The notes under the pieces: model-generated
What the model was told of the DNA's origin: nothing
What the model saw: only the letters and a program-made list of their open reading frames with translations
Databases searched by the model: none
Program-made: the position numbers and the translations under genes
In this document: positions 7,316-15,640 of the stretch, piece by piece
Layout of the letters: each line of letters starts with the position of its first letter
Position numbering within the stretch: position 1 is the first letter of the stretch
NCBI GenBank assembly: GCA_900541185.1
Contig: UQIQ01000026.1
Location: forward strand, 1 to 27,860
Source of the DNA: an uncultured Collinsella sp.
Lineage (GTDB): Bacteria > Actinomycetota > Coriobacteriia > Coriobacteriales > Coriobacteriaceae
Direction: 5' to 3'
Length of the DNA stretch: 27,860 nucleotides

Positions 7316-7428
7316 TCTTTCTGAGGTTGCATTGGTGCAATATGCAGACAACATATTGCCACATCAGGGCGTTTGGCGCGGCAGTTTTGGCGATTTAGGA
7401 CAACGGGCGTGCGTTTGATGGAGTGTGC

Positions 7429-9879
7429 CTAAATCAGCCTAAAATGCTCGAGCGCCGCAACGACACCGTCGTGATCGACGGTGTCGGTCACGTAATCGGC
7501 CTTATCCTTGAGATAGTCCGGCGCATTGCCCATGGCGATACCGACATCGACGGCGTTCATCAGCGAGACGTCATTGCTGGCGTCGCCAATGCCGTATACG
7601 GTTCCGTGGTGGGGGTCGAGGGCGTCGAGTACAGACTGGATGCCCCCGCGCTTCGTGCATTCGCGGGGCGAGATTTCGGTTACCTCGAGTTCGAGCTCGT
7701 TAAAGCACAGCAGCGGCTCAAGTGCCTTATCTTGAGCGATGTGGTTGGCGAGCGATGTAGACATCAAGATCTTGTAGACACTGTAATGTTGCAGCTGCGT
7801 GACTGCGTCGCCCAGGGTGCGCGCGTATCCGGGAGCATCGGGCGCATCGGCACTCATGCGCACGACGCCGTTGAGGCCCTCAAAGCGGATGACCTCGCCC
7901 GATTGCTCAAGATAGGGGGCAAGATGCTGCAGCATGCTGGGCGTCATCGACAGATCGCGAATTGCGTGTCCGTTGATCTCGGCGTAACCGCCCGCAAGAC
8001 AGACGATGCCGGTCCAGGGCAGCTCAAGAAGTTTGGGGTGGATGCAGCTGAGGGTGCGCCCCGTGCAGATAAAGGCCATGTTGCCGTTGGCGACAAACTC
8101 GCGGATTGCCTGCGAAACCGCCTCGTTGGGATAGGGGGAGAGGTCCCGCTCGTCTTCGGGAAGGTCTTGGGCGAGCCTGGGGTCTTGCCAGGCGAGCGTT
8201 CCGTCGATATCGAAGAAGCAGATATCGCCGCGCTTATGGGCTGCGCTGGCGGCAGGGGAGGCCGAGGTGGTGGGCACAAATTCCGGCTCGAGGCCCATGA
8301 TCTGGTCAAAATGCTCTTTAACGCGGGGAACGGAGATGCCGATGACCACCTGGGCGGTCTTGCCCGTAATGATGAGGCCCTTGGCGCCCACCGCGACAAA
8401 CGACGCGTTATCTGCAACGATGGAAGGATCTGCGACCTCGACGCGCAGGCGCGTGGCGCAGTTGGTTGCGCCCACGATATTGCCAACGCCACCTAAAAGC
8501 TGAATTACCCGCTCAGCGAGGACGTGATCTTGATCGGATCGACTATCGACCTCGTCATTGGGGGATTGCTCTTTGGCAAAGTCGCTTCCCGTTAAACAAT
8601 CGATTGCCGCGCGATTGGCAACATGATCCTCGCGGCCCGGTGTCTTAAGGTCATAGACCAAGATGAGTGCTCGAAAACTAACAAAAAAGATGAGGCTAAA
8701 GGCAAGGCCGATACCGAGCGCCAAAAGATAGGCACCGGCATGCGTGCGCATGAGCGGAATAAAGTTGAAGGCTGCCATCTCCATGAGGCCGCCCGAGAAG
8801 ATGCCGACGATGCCAAAGAGATTCATGGTTGTGGCAAGGCAAGACGATAAGACGGCGTAGAGCAAAAAGAGCCCGGGGTGGGTGAACATAAAGAGAAACT
8901 CGAGTGGCTCGGTAACGCCGCAAACCACCGAGGCGATGATGGCGGGAACAAGGATGACCCTGAGGCCGGCGCGGCGCTCTGGTTTTGCGGTGGAGTAGAA
9001 CGCGGCTGCGATGGCGGGAAGGCCAAAGAGCTTGACCCAGCCGGTGGCGGTAAAACCGGCCCACGGCGCAAGTTCATTAAGGGGGCGCGTGCTATGGGAG
9101 AGGATGGGGAGCAAGCTGCTCCACGTGGCGTAGATGCCGTCGTTAATGACCAGGTTGTCGTAGTAGATCGGCATGTAGAGCAGGTGGTGCAGCCCCATGG
9201 GCTCGAGCGCTCGCTCCAAAAGCACAAAGATGCCCACGCCAAAGGGGCCGACGCTCGTAAGTGCATGGCGCAGCGTTTCGGTCACAGCGTATACGAAGGG
9301 CACGATGGCGGCCGAGATGGCGGCAAGGGCGAACACGGCAAAAAAGCTGATGAGGTAGACCAGCGAGGAGCCCGAGAAGGTACCGAGCCAATCGGGAACC
9401 TTGGCATCGTAGAAGCGGTCATGGATGGCGACGACGGTTGCCGACACCGCCAGCGGGCCGATAATGCCGGTGTCGAGCGTCTTGATGCCGTCGATGATGG
9501 TGATGCCGCTAGCGGAGGTCAAAGACGACGGGTACTTAAGTCCAAGATTGTCTCCGCTCAGCTTAATGATTTCGCTCAAAAAGAAGCAATAGGCAAAATA
9601 GACGACGAGAGCCTCGAGGCAGCAACGAGCCGGTTGTTTTTGGGCAAGGCCGATGGGCAGCGCTACGGCAAAAAGGAGCGGGAGGCGTTTAAAGACCGTC
9701 CACGAGCCGCGTTGGATGATGGTCCAAAAAGCGTACCAAGGGGTTCCGTATACGGCGAGATCGCCGACGATGTCCGCAGTCGTTGCGAGAGCGGAGACGC
9801 CGACCATGAGGCCTGATATAGAAAACAGCATGGCGGGCGCGAACATTGCCCCGCCAAAGCGTTGGATTTTTTGCAGCAT
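7429..9879 (-). CDS. PTS EIIC-EIIB (glucose/maltose family) fused to HAD phosphatase
   Basis: An 816-residue three-part protein. Residues 1 to about 410 are a membrane EIIC of the glucose/maltose type, with GLHHLLYMPIYY (229-240), KLFGLPA (283-289) and GVTEPLEFLF (321-330). Residues about 450-530 are EIIB, with phospho-accepting Cys474 in NCATRLRV. Residues about 551-816 are a Cof-type HAD hydrolase: nucleophile Asp557 and acid Asp559 in DIDGT, TGR at 606-608, and GDASND (765-770). The EIIC-EIIB part imports and phosphorylates a sugar using an EIIA encoded elsewhere; the HAD part may remove the phosphate or act on a related metabolite, which is inferred. GGAAGG precedes the ATG. It is divergent from the GntR gene, and a TTGTTTAAACAA-like site lies just before it. 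The sugar is probably a glucoside. Confidence 0.9.
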   Translation of the reverse strand: MLQKIQRFGGAMFAPAMLFSISGLMVGVSALATTADIVGDLAVYGTPWYAFWTIIQRGSWTVFKRLPLLFAVALPIGLAQKQPARCCLEALVVYFAYCFFLSEIIKLSGDNLGLKYPSSLTSASGITIIDGIKTLDTGIIGPLAVSATVVAIHDRFYDAKVPDWLGTFSGSSLVYLISFFAVFALAAISAAIVPFVYAVTETLRHALTSVGPFGVGIFVLLERALEPMGLHHLLYMPIYYDNLVINDGIYATWSSLLPILSHSTRPLNELAPWAGFTATGWVKLFGLPAIAAAFYSTAKPERRAGLRVILVPAIIASVVCGVTEPLEFLFMFTHPGLFLLYAVLSSCLATTMNLFGIVGIFSGGLMEMAAFNFIPLMRTHAGAYLLALGIGLAFSLIFFVSFRALILVYDLKTPGREDHVANRAAIDCLTGSDFAKEQSPNDEVDSRSDQDHVLAERVIQLLGGVGNIVGATNCATRLRVEVADPSIVADNASFVAVGAKGLIITGKTAQVVIGISVPRVKEHFDQIMGLEPEFVPTTSASPAASAAHKRGDICFFDIDGTLAWQDPRLAQDLPEDERDLSPYPNEAVSQAIREFVANGNMAFICTGRTLSCIHPKLLELPWTGIVCLAGGYAEINGHAIRDLSMTPSMLQHLAPYLEQSGEVIRFEGLNGVVRMSADAPDAPGYARTLGDAVTQLQHYSVYKILMSTSLANHIAQDKALEPLLCFNELELEVTEISPRECTKRGGIQSVLDALDPHHGTVYGIGDASNDVSLMNAVDVGIAMGNAPDYLKDKADYVTDTVDHDGVVAALEHFRLI

Positions 9880-9921
9880 GTTCTGCCTTCCGAGTATCGA
9901 GGCGCGTTGCGCGTGGGGAAA

Positions 9922-9946
9922 CGTTTAAACAATGGATTCATTGTAG
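9922..9946 (-). promoter_or_regulatory. PTS gene promoter region with candidate GntR operator
   Basis: ACGTTTAAACAA at 9922-9933 is built on the palindrome GTTTAAAC. A possible -10 box, TACAAT on the minus strand (9946-9941), lies just upstream, so the palindrome would cover the transcription start, a position that suits repression. No clear -35 box is visible. Confidence 0.5.
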
Positions 9947-10042
9947 AGGACCGGACGATTGTCGTACCGGCAGTTTTGAGCGAAACCGATTTGGGCATGA
10001 CAGAAACCGTCAACGGTTAAATCCTGTCGCTTTACCGATATT

Positions 10043-10054
10043 CAGTTTAAACAA
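10043..10054 (+). promoter_or_regulatory. Candidate GntR operator before its own gene
   Basis: CAGTTTAAACAA repeats the GTTTAAAC core seen before the PTS gene, 121 bp away in the divergent intergenic region. It overlaps the likely -35 area for a TGCTAT -10 box near 10066-10071, consistent with autoregulation. Confidence 0.5.
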
Positions 10055-10108
10055 CTTTAAGAAATGCTATCGTGCCTAGCCGGAAATGAACAATGTAGAG
10101 GTGAAACA

Positions 10109-10828
10109 ATGCCAAAAGCGATATACGAAGGAATCTACCGAGAAATACGCTCGCGCATCATTAATGGGACCTATGCGTTTCAGGAGATGCTGCCAACCGA
10201 AGCCGAACTGACCGCGGAATTTGGCTGCACGCGCAATACCGTCCGCCGCGCTTTGAGCATGCTGGCCGACGGGATGTTTGTGCAGCCCATACACGGCAAG
10301 GGCGTGCGCGTTATTTGGCTTAAGGGCGAAACCGACATGTTGGGCGCACTCGAAGAGGTTGAGTCGTTTGGCGAGTTTGCAAAGCGCAACAATGCCGTTG
10401 CATCGACGGACGTTAAGTCTTTTGAACATCTGGTCTGCACCGAGCAGCTCTCTCGTCGCCTGGGCTTTAGGGTGGGCGAGGAGCTTATTCGCGTAGTGCG
10501 TGTCCGAAGCCTCAACGGCAACGCGCGCCAAGTGGACCATGGCTATTTTTTGGCGTCGATCGCCAAGGGCCTGACCCCCGAGATCGCGGCAGATTCTATT
10601 TACGGCTATCTGGAGCACAAGCGCGGTGTCAAAGTGATGGCGAGCCGTCGTACGGTGAGTGTCGAGCTCGCCAACGATGAAGACTGCAGCTATCTTGACC
10701 TCGGCAAATACAACTGCGTTGCCGTCATGGAGAGTCAGTCGTACACCTCGGATGGCATCTTGTTTGAGGTGACGCACACTCGCACACACCCCGAGATCTT
10801 CCATTACCGCGTCAATTCCAAGCGATAG
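10109..10828 (+). CDS. GntR/HutC-family transcription regulator with UTRA sensor
   Basis: A 239-residue DNA-binding regulator. Residues 1-70 are a GntR winged helix: IYREIRSRIINGTY, then LPTEAELTAEFGCTRNTVRR as the helix-turn-helix, and HGKGVRV as the wing. Residues about 85-239 resemble the UTRA effector domain of the HutC/TreR branch, which senses sugar phosphates or similar small molecules. The start at 10109 is preceded by AGAGGTG; a 15-residue upstream extension in frame lacks a ribosome site. It is transcribed away from the PTS gene and toward the ABC operon, and similar palindromes occur before all of them, so it probably controls both uptake routes. The effector is unknown; a sugar 6-phosphate is plausible from the PTS neighbour. 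Confidence 0.9.
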   Translation: MPKAIYEGIYREIRSRIINGTYAFQEMLPTEAELTAEFGCTRNTVRRALSMLADGMFVQPIHGKGVRVIWLKGETDMLGALEEVESFGEFAKRNNAVASTDVKSFEHLVCTEQLSRRLGFRVGEELIRVVRVRSLNGNARQVDHGYFLASIAKGLTPEIAADSIYGYLEHKRGVKVMASRRTVSVELANDEDCSYLDLGKYNCVAVMESQSYTSDGILFEVTHTRTHPEIFHYRVNSKR

Positions 10829-10870
10829 CCGGCTAGCTCGCAGCCTGACGAGACTCATGCCCTCAAAGCG

Positions 10871-10917
10871 AAAACGCCCGGTCAAACCGACGATGCATCG
10901 GCTTGACCGGGCGTTTT
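10871..10917 (+). terminator. GntR gene terminator
   Basis: AAAACGCCCGGTCAA (10871-10885) pairs perfectly with TTGACCGGGCGTTTT (10903-10917), and the loop contains a further small palindrome. The A- and T-rich ends make it able to work in both directions. Confidence 0.88.
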
Positions 10918-10939
10918 CTCTGCATTCGATAACAAATAA

Positions 10940-10951
10940 TTGTTTATACAA
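10940..10951. promoter_or_regulatory. Candidate GntR operator, distal ABC site
   Basis: TTGTTTATACAA is a near-perfect palindrome matching the TTGTTTAAACAA pattern. It lies 75 bp upstream of a second site at 11015-11026, both ahead of the ABC operon. Confidence 0.45.
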
Positions 10952-11014
10952 AACTTGTCAAGTATCAAGTTGAAATTACCGTTCACCGAAGTTTTTCTAC
11001 CGCTCTAGTAATAC

Positions 11015-11026
11015 TTGTTCAAACAA
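11015..11026. promoter_or_regulatory. Candidate GntR operator, proximal ABC site
   Basis: TTGTTCAAACAA has TTGTT/AACAA half-sites identical to the consensus built from the other sites. It lies about 110 bp before the lipoprotein start. A TAATAC box just upstream and TATCGT just downstream are possible -10 elements; the promoter itself is uncertain. Confidence 0.5.
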
Positions 11027-11060
11027 CTAGCCAAATAGCGTATCGTACAAATCAGCAAAA

Positions 11061-11111
11061 GGGGCAAAGTCCCCGAGCCAATCTCCGAAGGCGGCGGCAA
11101 AGGGTGCCGCC
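11061..11111 (+). other. Two small hairpins in the ABC operon leader
   Basis: GGGG/CCCC (11061-11064 with 11071-11074) and GGCGGC/GCCGCC (11093-11098 with 11106-11111) would fold in the leader RNA, the second ending 8 nt before the ribosome site. They could shield the 5' end or affect translation. Confidence 0.4.
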
Positions 11112-11134
11112 ACGGTGTGAAAGGGTGGATTGTA

Positions 11135-12451
11135 ATGAAGAACGAAATGAGCAGAAGGCAGTTCCTGGGCTTTGCTGGTTCCGCGGCTGCGGTTCTTGGT
11201 CTGGGTCTCGTGGGCTGCGGCGGTTCTGCCGGCTCCGGCTCCTCTGCTTCTGGTGACGCTGCCGAGGTCTACTTCCTCCAATTCAAGCCCGAGGTCGACA
11301 AGGAGTGGAAGGAGATCGCCAAGGCCTATAAGAAGGAGAAGGGCGTCGAGGTCAAGATCGTGACCGCCGCCTCCAACACCTACGAGGAAAAGCTCAAGTC
11401 CGAGATGTCCAAGAGCTCCGCTCCGACCCTGTTCCAGGTCAACGGCCCCACCGGTCTTAAGAACTGGAAGGATTACTGCGCCGACCTGTCCGATACCAAG
11501 CTCCGCGGTGAGCTCATTGACGACTCCCTGGCTCTGCAGTCCGATGGCAAGGATTTGGGTATCGACTGGGTCCAGGAGAGCTACGGCATCATCTACAACA
11601 AACAGCTGCTCGAGAAGGCTGGCTACAAGGCCGAGGACATCAACTCCTTCGACAAGCTGAAGGCTTGCGCCGACGACATCCAGGCCCGCAAGGACGAGCT
11701 TGGCATTGAGGGTGCCTTCACTTCTGCTGGCATGGATGACTCCTCCAGCTGGCGCTATACCACCCACCTCGCCAACCTCCCGCTCTACTACGAGTTCGAG
11801 AAGGAGCACAATCAGGAGGACGACGAGATCAAGGGCGAGTATCTCGACAACTTCAAGCAGATTTTCGACCTGTACATCACCGACTCCACCTGCGATCCTT
11901 CGCAGCTTGCCTCCAAGACCGGCGACGACGCCACCAACGAGTTCGCAACCGGCAAGGCCGTCTTCTATCAGAACGGCTCCTGGGCTTACTCTGACCTCAC
12001 CAAGGCCGGCATGACCGACGATCAGATTGGCATGATGCCGATCTACATCGGTGTCGACGGCGAGGAGAACCAGGGCCTGTGCTCCGGCGGCGAGAACTAC
12101 TGGTGCGTCAGCTCCCAGGCTTCCGAGGATGCCCAGAAGGCCACCGAGGACTTCATGTATTGGTGCGTCACTTCTGACACCGCCACCAGCATCATCGCTG
12201 ACAAGATGGGTCTGACTGCCCCGTTCAAGAGCGCTAAGGAGACCACCAACGTCTTCTCGCAGCAGGCCGTTGCCATGGCCAAGGACGGCAAGAAGACCGT
12301 CGCTTGGGACTTCGTTTACATCCCCTCCGAGGAGTGGAAGAAGAACCTCAAGCAGGCTCTGATCGCCTATGCTGCCGACAACAGCAAGTGGGACGGCGTC
12401 AAGAACGCCTTCGTCGATGGCTGGAAGACCGAGAAGGCTGCTTCCGAGTAA
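11135..12451 (+). CDS. Sugar ABC transporter substrate-binding lipoprotein with Tat-type signal
   Basis: A 438-residue extracellular solute-binding protein of family 1 (maltodextrin-type fold). The N-terminus carries SRRQFLG (residues 6-12), a twin-arginine motif, then a hydrophobic stretch and the lipobox LVGC with Cys28, so it is probably exported folded and lipid-anchored. A Ser/Gly spacer follows the Cys. The start at ATG 11135 is preceded by AAAGGGTGG (11120-11128); a GTG at 11117 in frame is too close to that site to be the start. It is first in an operon with two permeases and an MsiK-type ATPase and delivers sugar to them. Neighbouring glgP and malQ suggest maltodextrin, but the ligand is not visible in the sequence. 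Confidence 0.9.
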   Translation: MKNEMSRRQFLGFAGSAAAVLGLGLVGCGGSAGSGSSASGDAAEVYFLQFKPEVDKEWKEIAKAYKKEKGVEVKIVTAASNTYEEKLKSEMSKSSAPTLFQVNGPTGLKNWKDYCADLSDTKLRGELIDDSLALQSDGKDLGIDWVQESYGIIYNKQLLEKAGYKAEDINSFDKLKACADDIQARKDELGIEGAFTSAGMDDSSSWRYTTHLANLPLYYEFEKEHNQEDDEIKGEYLDNFKQIFDLYITDSTCDPSQLASKTGDDATNEFATGKAVFYQNGSWAYSDLTKAGMTDDQIGMMPIYIGVDGEENQGLCSGGENYWCVSSQASEDAQKATEDFMYWCVTSDTATSIIADKMGLTAPFKSAKETTNVFSQQAVAMAKDGKKTVAWDFVYIPSEEWKKNLKQALIAYAADNSKWDGVKNAFVDGWKTEKAASE

Positions 12452-12482
12452 GCAGTTGCTGCCCAAGCTATCTGATTAGCGA

Positions 12483-12518
12483 CAGGGGGCGGGCAGACGT
12501 TGGTTTGCCCGCCCCCTG
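12483..12518 (+). other. Strong intercistronic stem-loop
   Basis: CAGGGGGCGGGCA (12483-12495) pairs perfectly with TGCCCGCCCCCTG (12506-12518), a 13-bp stem with a 10-nt loop and no T run. It lies between the binding-protein gene and the first permease. Such hairpins commonly protect the upstream mRNA so that binding protein is made in excess. Confidence 0.8.
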
Positions 12519-12538
12519 CATATTGAAAGGACCCTTCT

Positions 12539-13393
12539 ATGGGCAAAGCACTCAAGCGCTGGTGGCCGCTCTTTATGCTGCCCACGTGTCTGGCGTTTAT
12601 GATCGGGTTCGTGATCCCCTTTATCCAGGGTTTCTATCTCTCGTTCTGCCAGTTTATTACCATCAACAACACGCACTTTGTCGGTATCGAGAACTACGTG
12701 CGCGCACTGTCCGATCCGCAGTTTGCCACGTCGTTCTTCTTTACCGTGGCGTTTGCCTTCCTGTCGACGGTGCTCATCAACGTGATCGCCCTCGCCATCG
12801 CGCAGGCGCTCACCCGCAAAGCGCTCAAGGGCACCAACATCTTCCGTACGATCTTCTTTATGCCTAACCTGATCGGCGGCATCGTGCTGGGCTACATCTG
12901 GCAGATTCTGATCAACTGCCTGCTCTCCAACGTGGGCGCCCAGCTCATCGCCCTTAACTCTGCTGCTGGCTTCTGGGGCCTTATCATCCTGACCCTGTGG
13001 CAGCAGGTCGGCTACATGATGATTATCTACATCGCTGGTCTGCAGTCCATTCCGTCCGACTACATCGAGGCCGCCAAGGTCGACGGTGCCACGGCATGGC
13101 AGACGTTTTGGAAGGTTAAGATCCCTAACCTGATGCCGACCATCACCATCTGCCTGTTCCTGTCCATCACCAACGGCTTTAAGCTGTTCGACCAGAACCT
13201 TGCCCTTACCGGCGGCGCTCCCGCGCACTCCACCGAGATGCTCGCCCTGAACATCTACAACACGTTCTATTCGCGTGCCGGTATCGCATGGCAGGGCATC
13301 GGTCAGGCCAAGGCGGTTATCTTCTGCATCCTGGTCGTAGCCATCTCCATGATCCAGCTTAAGGCCACGAGGTCCAAGGAGGTGCAGCAGTAA
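12539..13393 (+). CDS. Sugar ABC transporter permease (MalF/UgpA type)
   Basis: A 284-residue inner-membrane permease with about six membrane segments, the first at about residues 9-30. The cytoplasmic EAA loop, EAAKVDGATAWQTFWKVKIP, which docks to the ATPase, lies near residue 178. The length fits the short MalF-like permeases of sugar importers (ABC type CUT1). GAAAGG precedes the ATG. The stop overlaps the start of the second permease by one base (TAATG), so the two are translationally coupled and form the channel together. Confidence 0.92.
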   Translation: MGKALKRWWPLFMLPTCLAFMIGFVIPFIQGFYLSFCQFITINNTHFVGIENYVRALSDPQFATSFFFTVAFAFLSTVLINVIALAIAQALTRKALKGTNIFRTIFFMPNLIGGIVLGYIWQILINCLLSNVGAQLIALNSAAGFWGLIILTLWQQVGYMMIIYIAGLQSIPSDYIEAAKVDGATAWQTFWKVKIPNLMPTITICLFLSITNGFKLFDQNLALTGGAPAHSTEMLALNIYNTFYSRAGIAWQGIGQAKAVIFCILVVAISMIQLKATRSKEVQQ

Positions 13394-14232
13394 TGAAACG
13401 CGATAAGGTTATCAACCGCGCGCTCTCGATTTTCTTTACGATCCTGTCGCTCGCGTGGATCTACCCCGTGTTCATGATTGCGCTTAATTCTTTTAAGAAA
13501 GCGACCGCAATCAGCACCACCACGGCATTCGATCTGCTCACGCCCGAGACGTTCAACGGCCTCGCAAACTACATGCACGCCCTTAACGAGCAGGGCTTTG
13601 CCTCGGCATTTATGTACTCGCTCATCATCACGGTCACGTCGGTCGTGCTGATCTTGGTGTGCTGCTCCATGTGCGCTTGGTATGTGGTTCGTGTCAACAA
13701 CAAGATCTCGAACTTCTTCTATTACCTGTTCGTCTTCTCGATGGTCGTGCCCTTCCAGATGCTCATGTTCACGCTGTCCAATTTGGCGGACCGCATCGGC
13801 TTCAACACGCCGTTCAACATCTGCTTTATCTATCTTGGCTTTGGCGCGGGCCTGGCGGTCTTTATGTTCGCCGGCTTTGTAAAGAACATTCCGCTCGAGA
13901 TCGAAGAGGCGGCCATGATCGACGGCTGCAACCCGGTCCAGGTGTTCTTTAAGATCGTCCTTCCCATCATGAAGCCCACCTATCTTTCGGTCGGCATTCT
14001 CGAGACCATGTGGGTCTGGAACGACTATCTGCTGCCCTACCTTACCCTCGACTCCACCAAGTACAAGACCATTCCTATCTTGATTCAGTACTTCCGCGGC
14101 GGCTACGGCCACGTCGAGCTCGGTCCCATGATGGCCTGCATCATGATGGTCGTTATCCCTATCGTCATCATGTACATCCTCTGCCAGAAGTACATCATCG
14201 ACGGCGTGGTGGCAGGTGCCGTCAAGGGCTGA
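13393..14232 (+). CDS. Sugar ABC transporter permease (MalG/UgpE type)
   Basis: A 279-residue permease, partner of the preceding gene. Six membrane segments are apparent, and the EAA loop EEAAMIDGCNPVQVFFKIVLP lies near residue 173. AAGGAGG, inside the 3' end of the upstream gene, serves as its ribosome site, and the start codon overlaps the upstream stop. It belongs to the CUT1 sugar importer family; the substrate is decided mainly by the binding protein. Confidence 0.92.
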   Translation: MKRDKVINRALSIFFTILSLAWIYPVFMIALNSFKKATAISTTTAFDLLTPETFNGLANYMHALNEQGFASAFMYSLIITVTSVVLILVCCSMCAWYVVRVNNKISNFFYYLFVFSMVVPFQMLMFTLSNLADRIGFNTPFNICFIYLGFGAGLAVFMFAGFVKNIPLEIEEAAMIDGCNPVQVFFKIVLPIMKPTYLSVGILETMWVWNDYLLPYLTLDSTKYKTIPILIQYFRGGYGHVELGPMMACIMMVVIPIVIMYILCQKYIIDGVVAGAVKG

Positions 14233-14257
14233 TGCCGTAACTGTTTTGCAAGTTTCT

Positions 14258-14282
14258 GCGGCGCCCCTCAGCGCGGCGCCGC
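14258..14282 (+). other. Intercistronic hairpin before the ATPase gene
   Basis: GCGGCGCC (14258-14265) pairs with GGCGCCGC (14275-14282) around a 9-nt loop, in the 68-bp gap between permease and ATPase. There is no T run; like 12483-12518 it may adjust relative expression within the operon. Confidence 0.65.
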
Positions 14283-14300
14283 ATATCGAAAGGTAAAGAC

Positions 14301-15500
14301 ATGGCCGAGATCGTTCTCAAACATGTTCAGAAGGTGTATCCCAACAACGAGTCCAAAAAGAAGGGCTTCTTTGGCAAAAAGAAGAACACCGAGGAGAAGA
14401 AGCACAACCTCAAGGTTACCGAGGACGGCGTGCTCGCAGTAGAGGACTTTAACCTCACCGTGCATGACCAGGAGTTTATCGTCCTCGTCGGCCCGTCTGG
14501 CTGCGGTAAGTCCACGACGATGCGTATGGTCGCCGGCCTGGAGGACATTACCTCGGGCGACGTGCTCATCGACGGCAAGCGTGTCAACGACGTGGCACCC
14601 AAGGACCGTGACATTGCCATGGTGTTCCAGAGCTACGCTCTGTACCCCAACATGACGGTGTACGAGAACATGGCGTTTACGCTTGAGCTCAAGAAGGTCC
14701 CCAAAGACGAGATTGACCGCAAGGTTCGCTCCGCTGCCGAGATTTTGGGTATCACCGAGTACCTCGATCGTAAGCCTAAGGCGCTCTCTGGCGGCCAGCG
14801 TCAGCGCGTTGCCATCGGCCGCGCCATCGTGCGTGACCCCAAGGTATTCCTGATGGACGAGCCGCTGTCCAACCTGGACGCCAAGCTTCGTAACCAGATG
14901 CGTGCCGAGCTCATTAAGCTTCGCCACGAGATCAAAGGCACATTCATCTATGTTACCCACGACCAGACCGAGGCTATGACCCTCGGCGACCGCATCGTGG
15001 TCATGAAGGACGGCGTTGTTCAGCAGATCGCCACGCCGCAGGAGGTCTTCAACCATCCCGCGAACATCTTTGTCGCCGGCTTCATCGGCGTGCCGCAGAT
15101 GAACTTCTTCGATGCCCAGCTGGTGCGCTCGGGCAACGGCTTCACCGTCAAGACCGAGGATATGAACGTGGCGCTCGCCCCCGAGACCTGCGCTCAGCTT
15201 GCTCTCAACTGGGACGACGGCGACGTGAAGGAGATTACGGCCGGCGTGCGCCCCGAGCAGATTCTGCTTGCTGACAAGGGCGAGGAGGGTGCGCTTCAGG
15301 GCACCATCGAGGTCACCGAGCTCATGGGTTCGACCGAGCATGTCCACGTGACCGCTCCCGATGGCCAGTTCGTCCTGATCATTCCCGTTGTCGACCTTGA
15401 GGCCAAGGGTGCGCTCAAGGCTGGCGACACCATCTGGTTCAAGTTCGAGAAGAACGCGACCCACCTTTTCGATAAGGTCTCTGGCAAGAACCTTATCTAG
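14301..15500 (+). CDS. msiK: MsiK/UgpC-type sugar ABC transporter ATPase
   Basis: A 399-residue ATPase that powers sugar import. Walker A is GPSGCGKST (64-72), the Q loop is VFQSYALYPNM, the signature is LSGGQRQRVAIGRA, Walker B is VFLMDEP, and the switch His is in THDQTEAMTLGDRI. A C-terminal regulatory OB-type domain of about 150 residues follows, as in MalK and MsiK. Walker A comes about 26 residues later than usual because of a lysine-rich insertion at about residues 16-42, before the first core strands are complete. The gene follows the permeases; MsiK proteins often serve several importers. AAAGG precedes the ATG. A strong terminator ends the operon. Confidence 0.92.
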   Translation: MAEIVLKHVQKVYPNNESKKKGFFGKKKNTEEKKHNLKVTEDGVLAVEDFNLTVHDQEFIVLVGPSGCGKSTTMRMVAGLEDITSGDVLIDGKRVNDVAPKDRDIAMVFQSYALYPNMTVYENMAFTLELKKVPKDEIDRKVRSAAEILGITEYLDRKPKALSGGQRQRVAIGRAIVRDPKVFLMDEPLSNLDAKLRNQMRAELIKLRHEIKGTFIYVTHDQTEAMTLGDRIVVMKDGVVQQIATPQEVFNHPANIFVAGFIGVPQMNFFDAQLVRSGNGFTVKTEDMNVALAPETCAQLALNWDDGDVKEITAGVRPEQILLADKGEEGALQGTIEVTELMGSTEHVHVTAPDGQFVLIIPVVDLEAKGALKAGDTIWFKFEKNATHLFDKVSGKNLI

Positions 15501-15568
15501 GCCCGACCCAATCAGGCCCTCCTTTTGGGCGACTGCGGTTTTGCCATCCTTTTGCCGTAGTCACATAT

Positions 15569-15612
15569 AAGGCTCCCCTCTCGTCCGCTGAGCGAGAGGG
15601 GAGCCTTTCTTT
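15569..15612 (+). terminator. ABC operon terminator
   Basis: AAGGCTCCCCTCTCG (15569-15583) pairs perfectly with CGAGAGGGGAGCCTT (15593-15607), a 15-bp stem followed by TTCTTTG. Confidence 0.9.
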
Positions 15613-15640
15613 GTGCTGGGGCTGTCTGGCCGGTCGTTTG

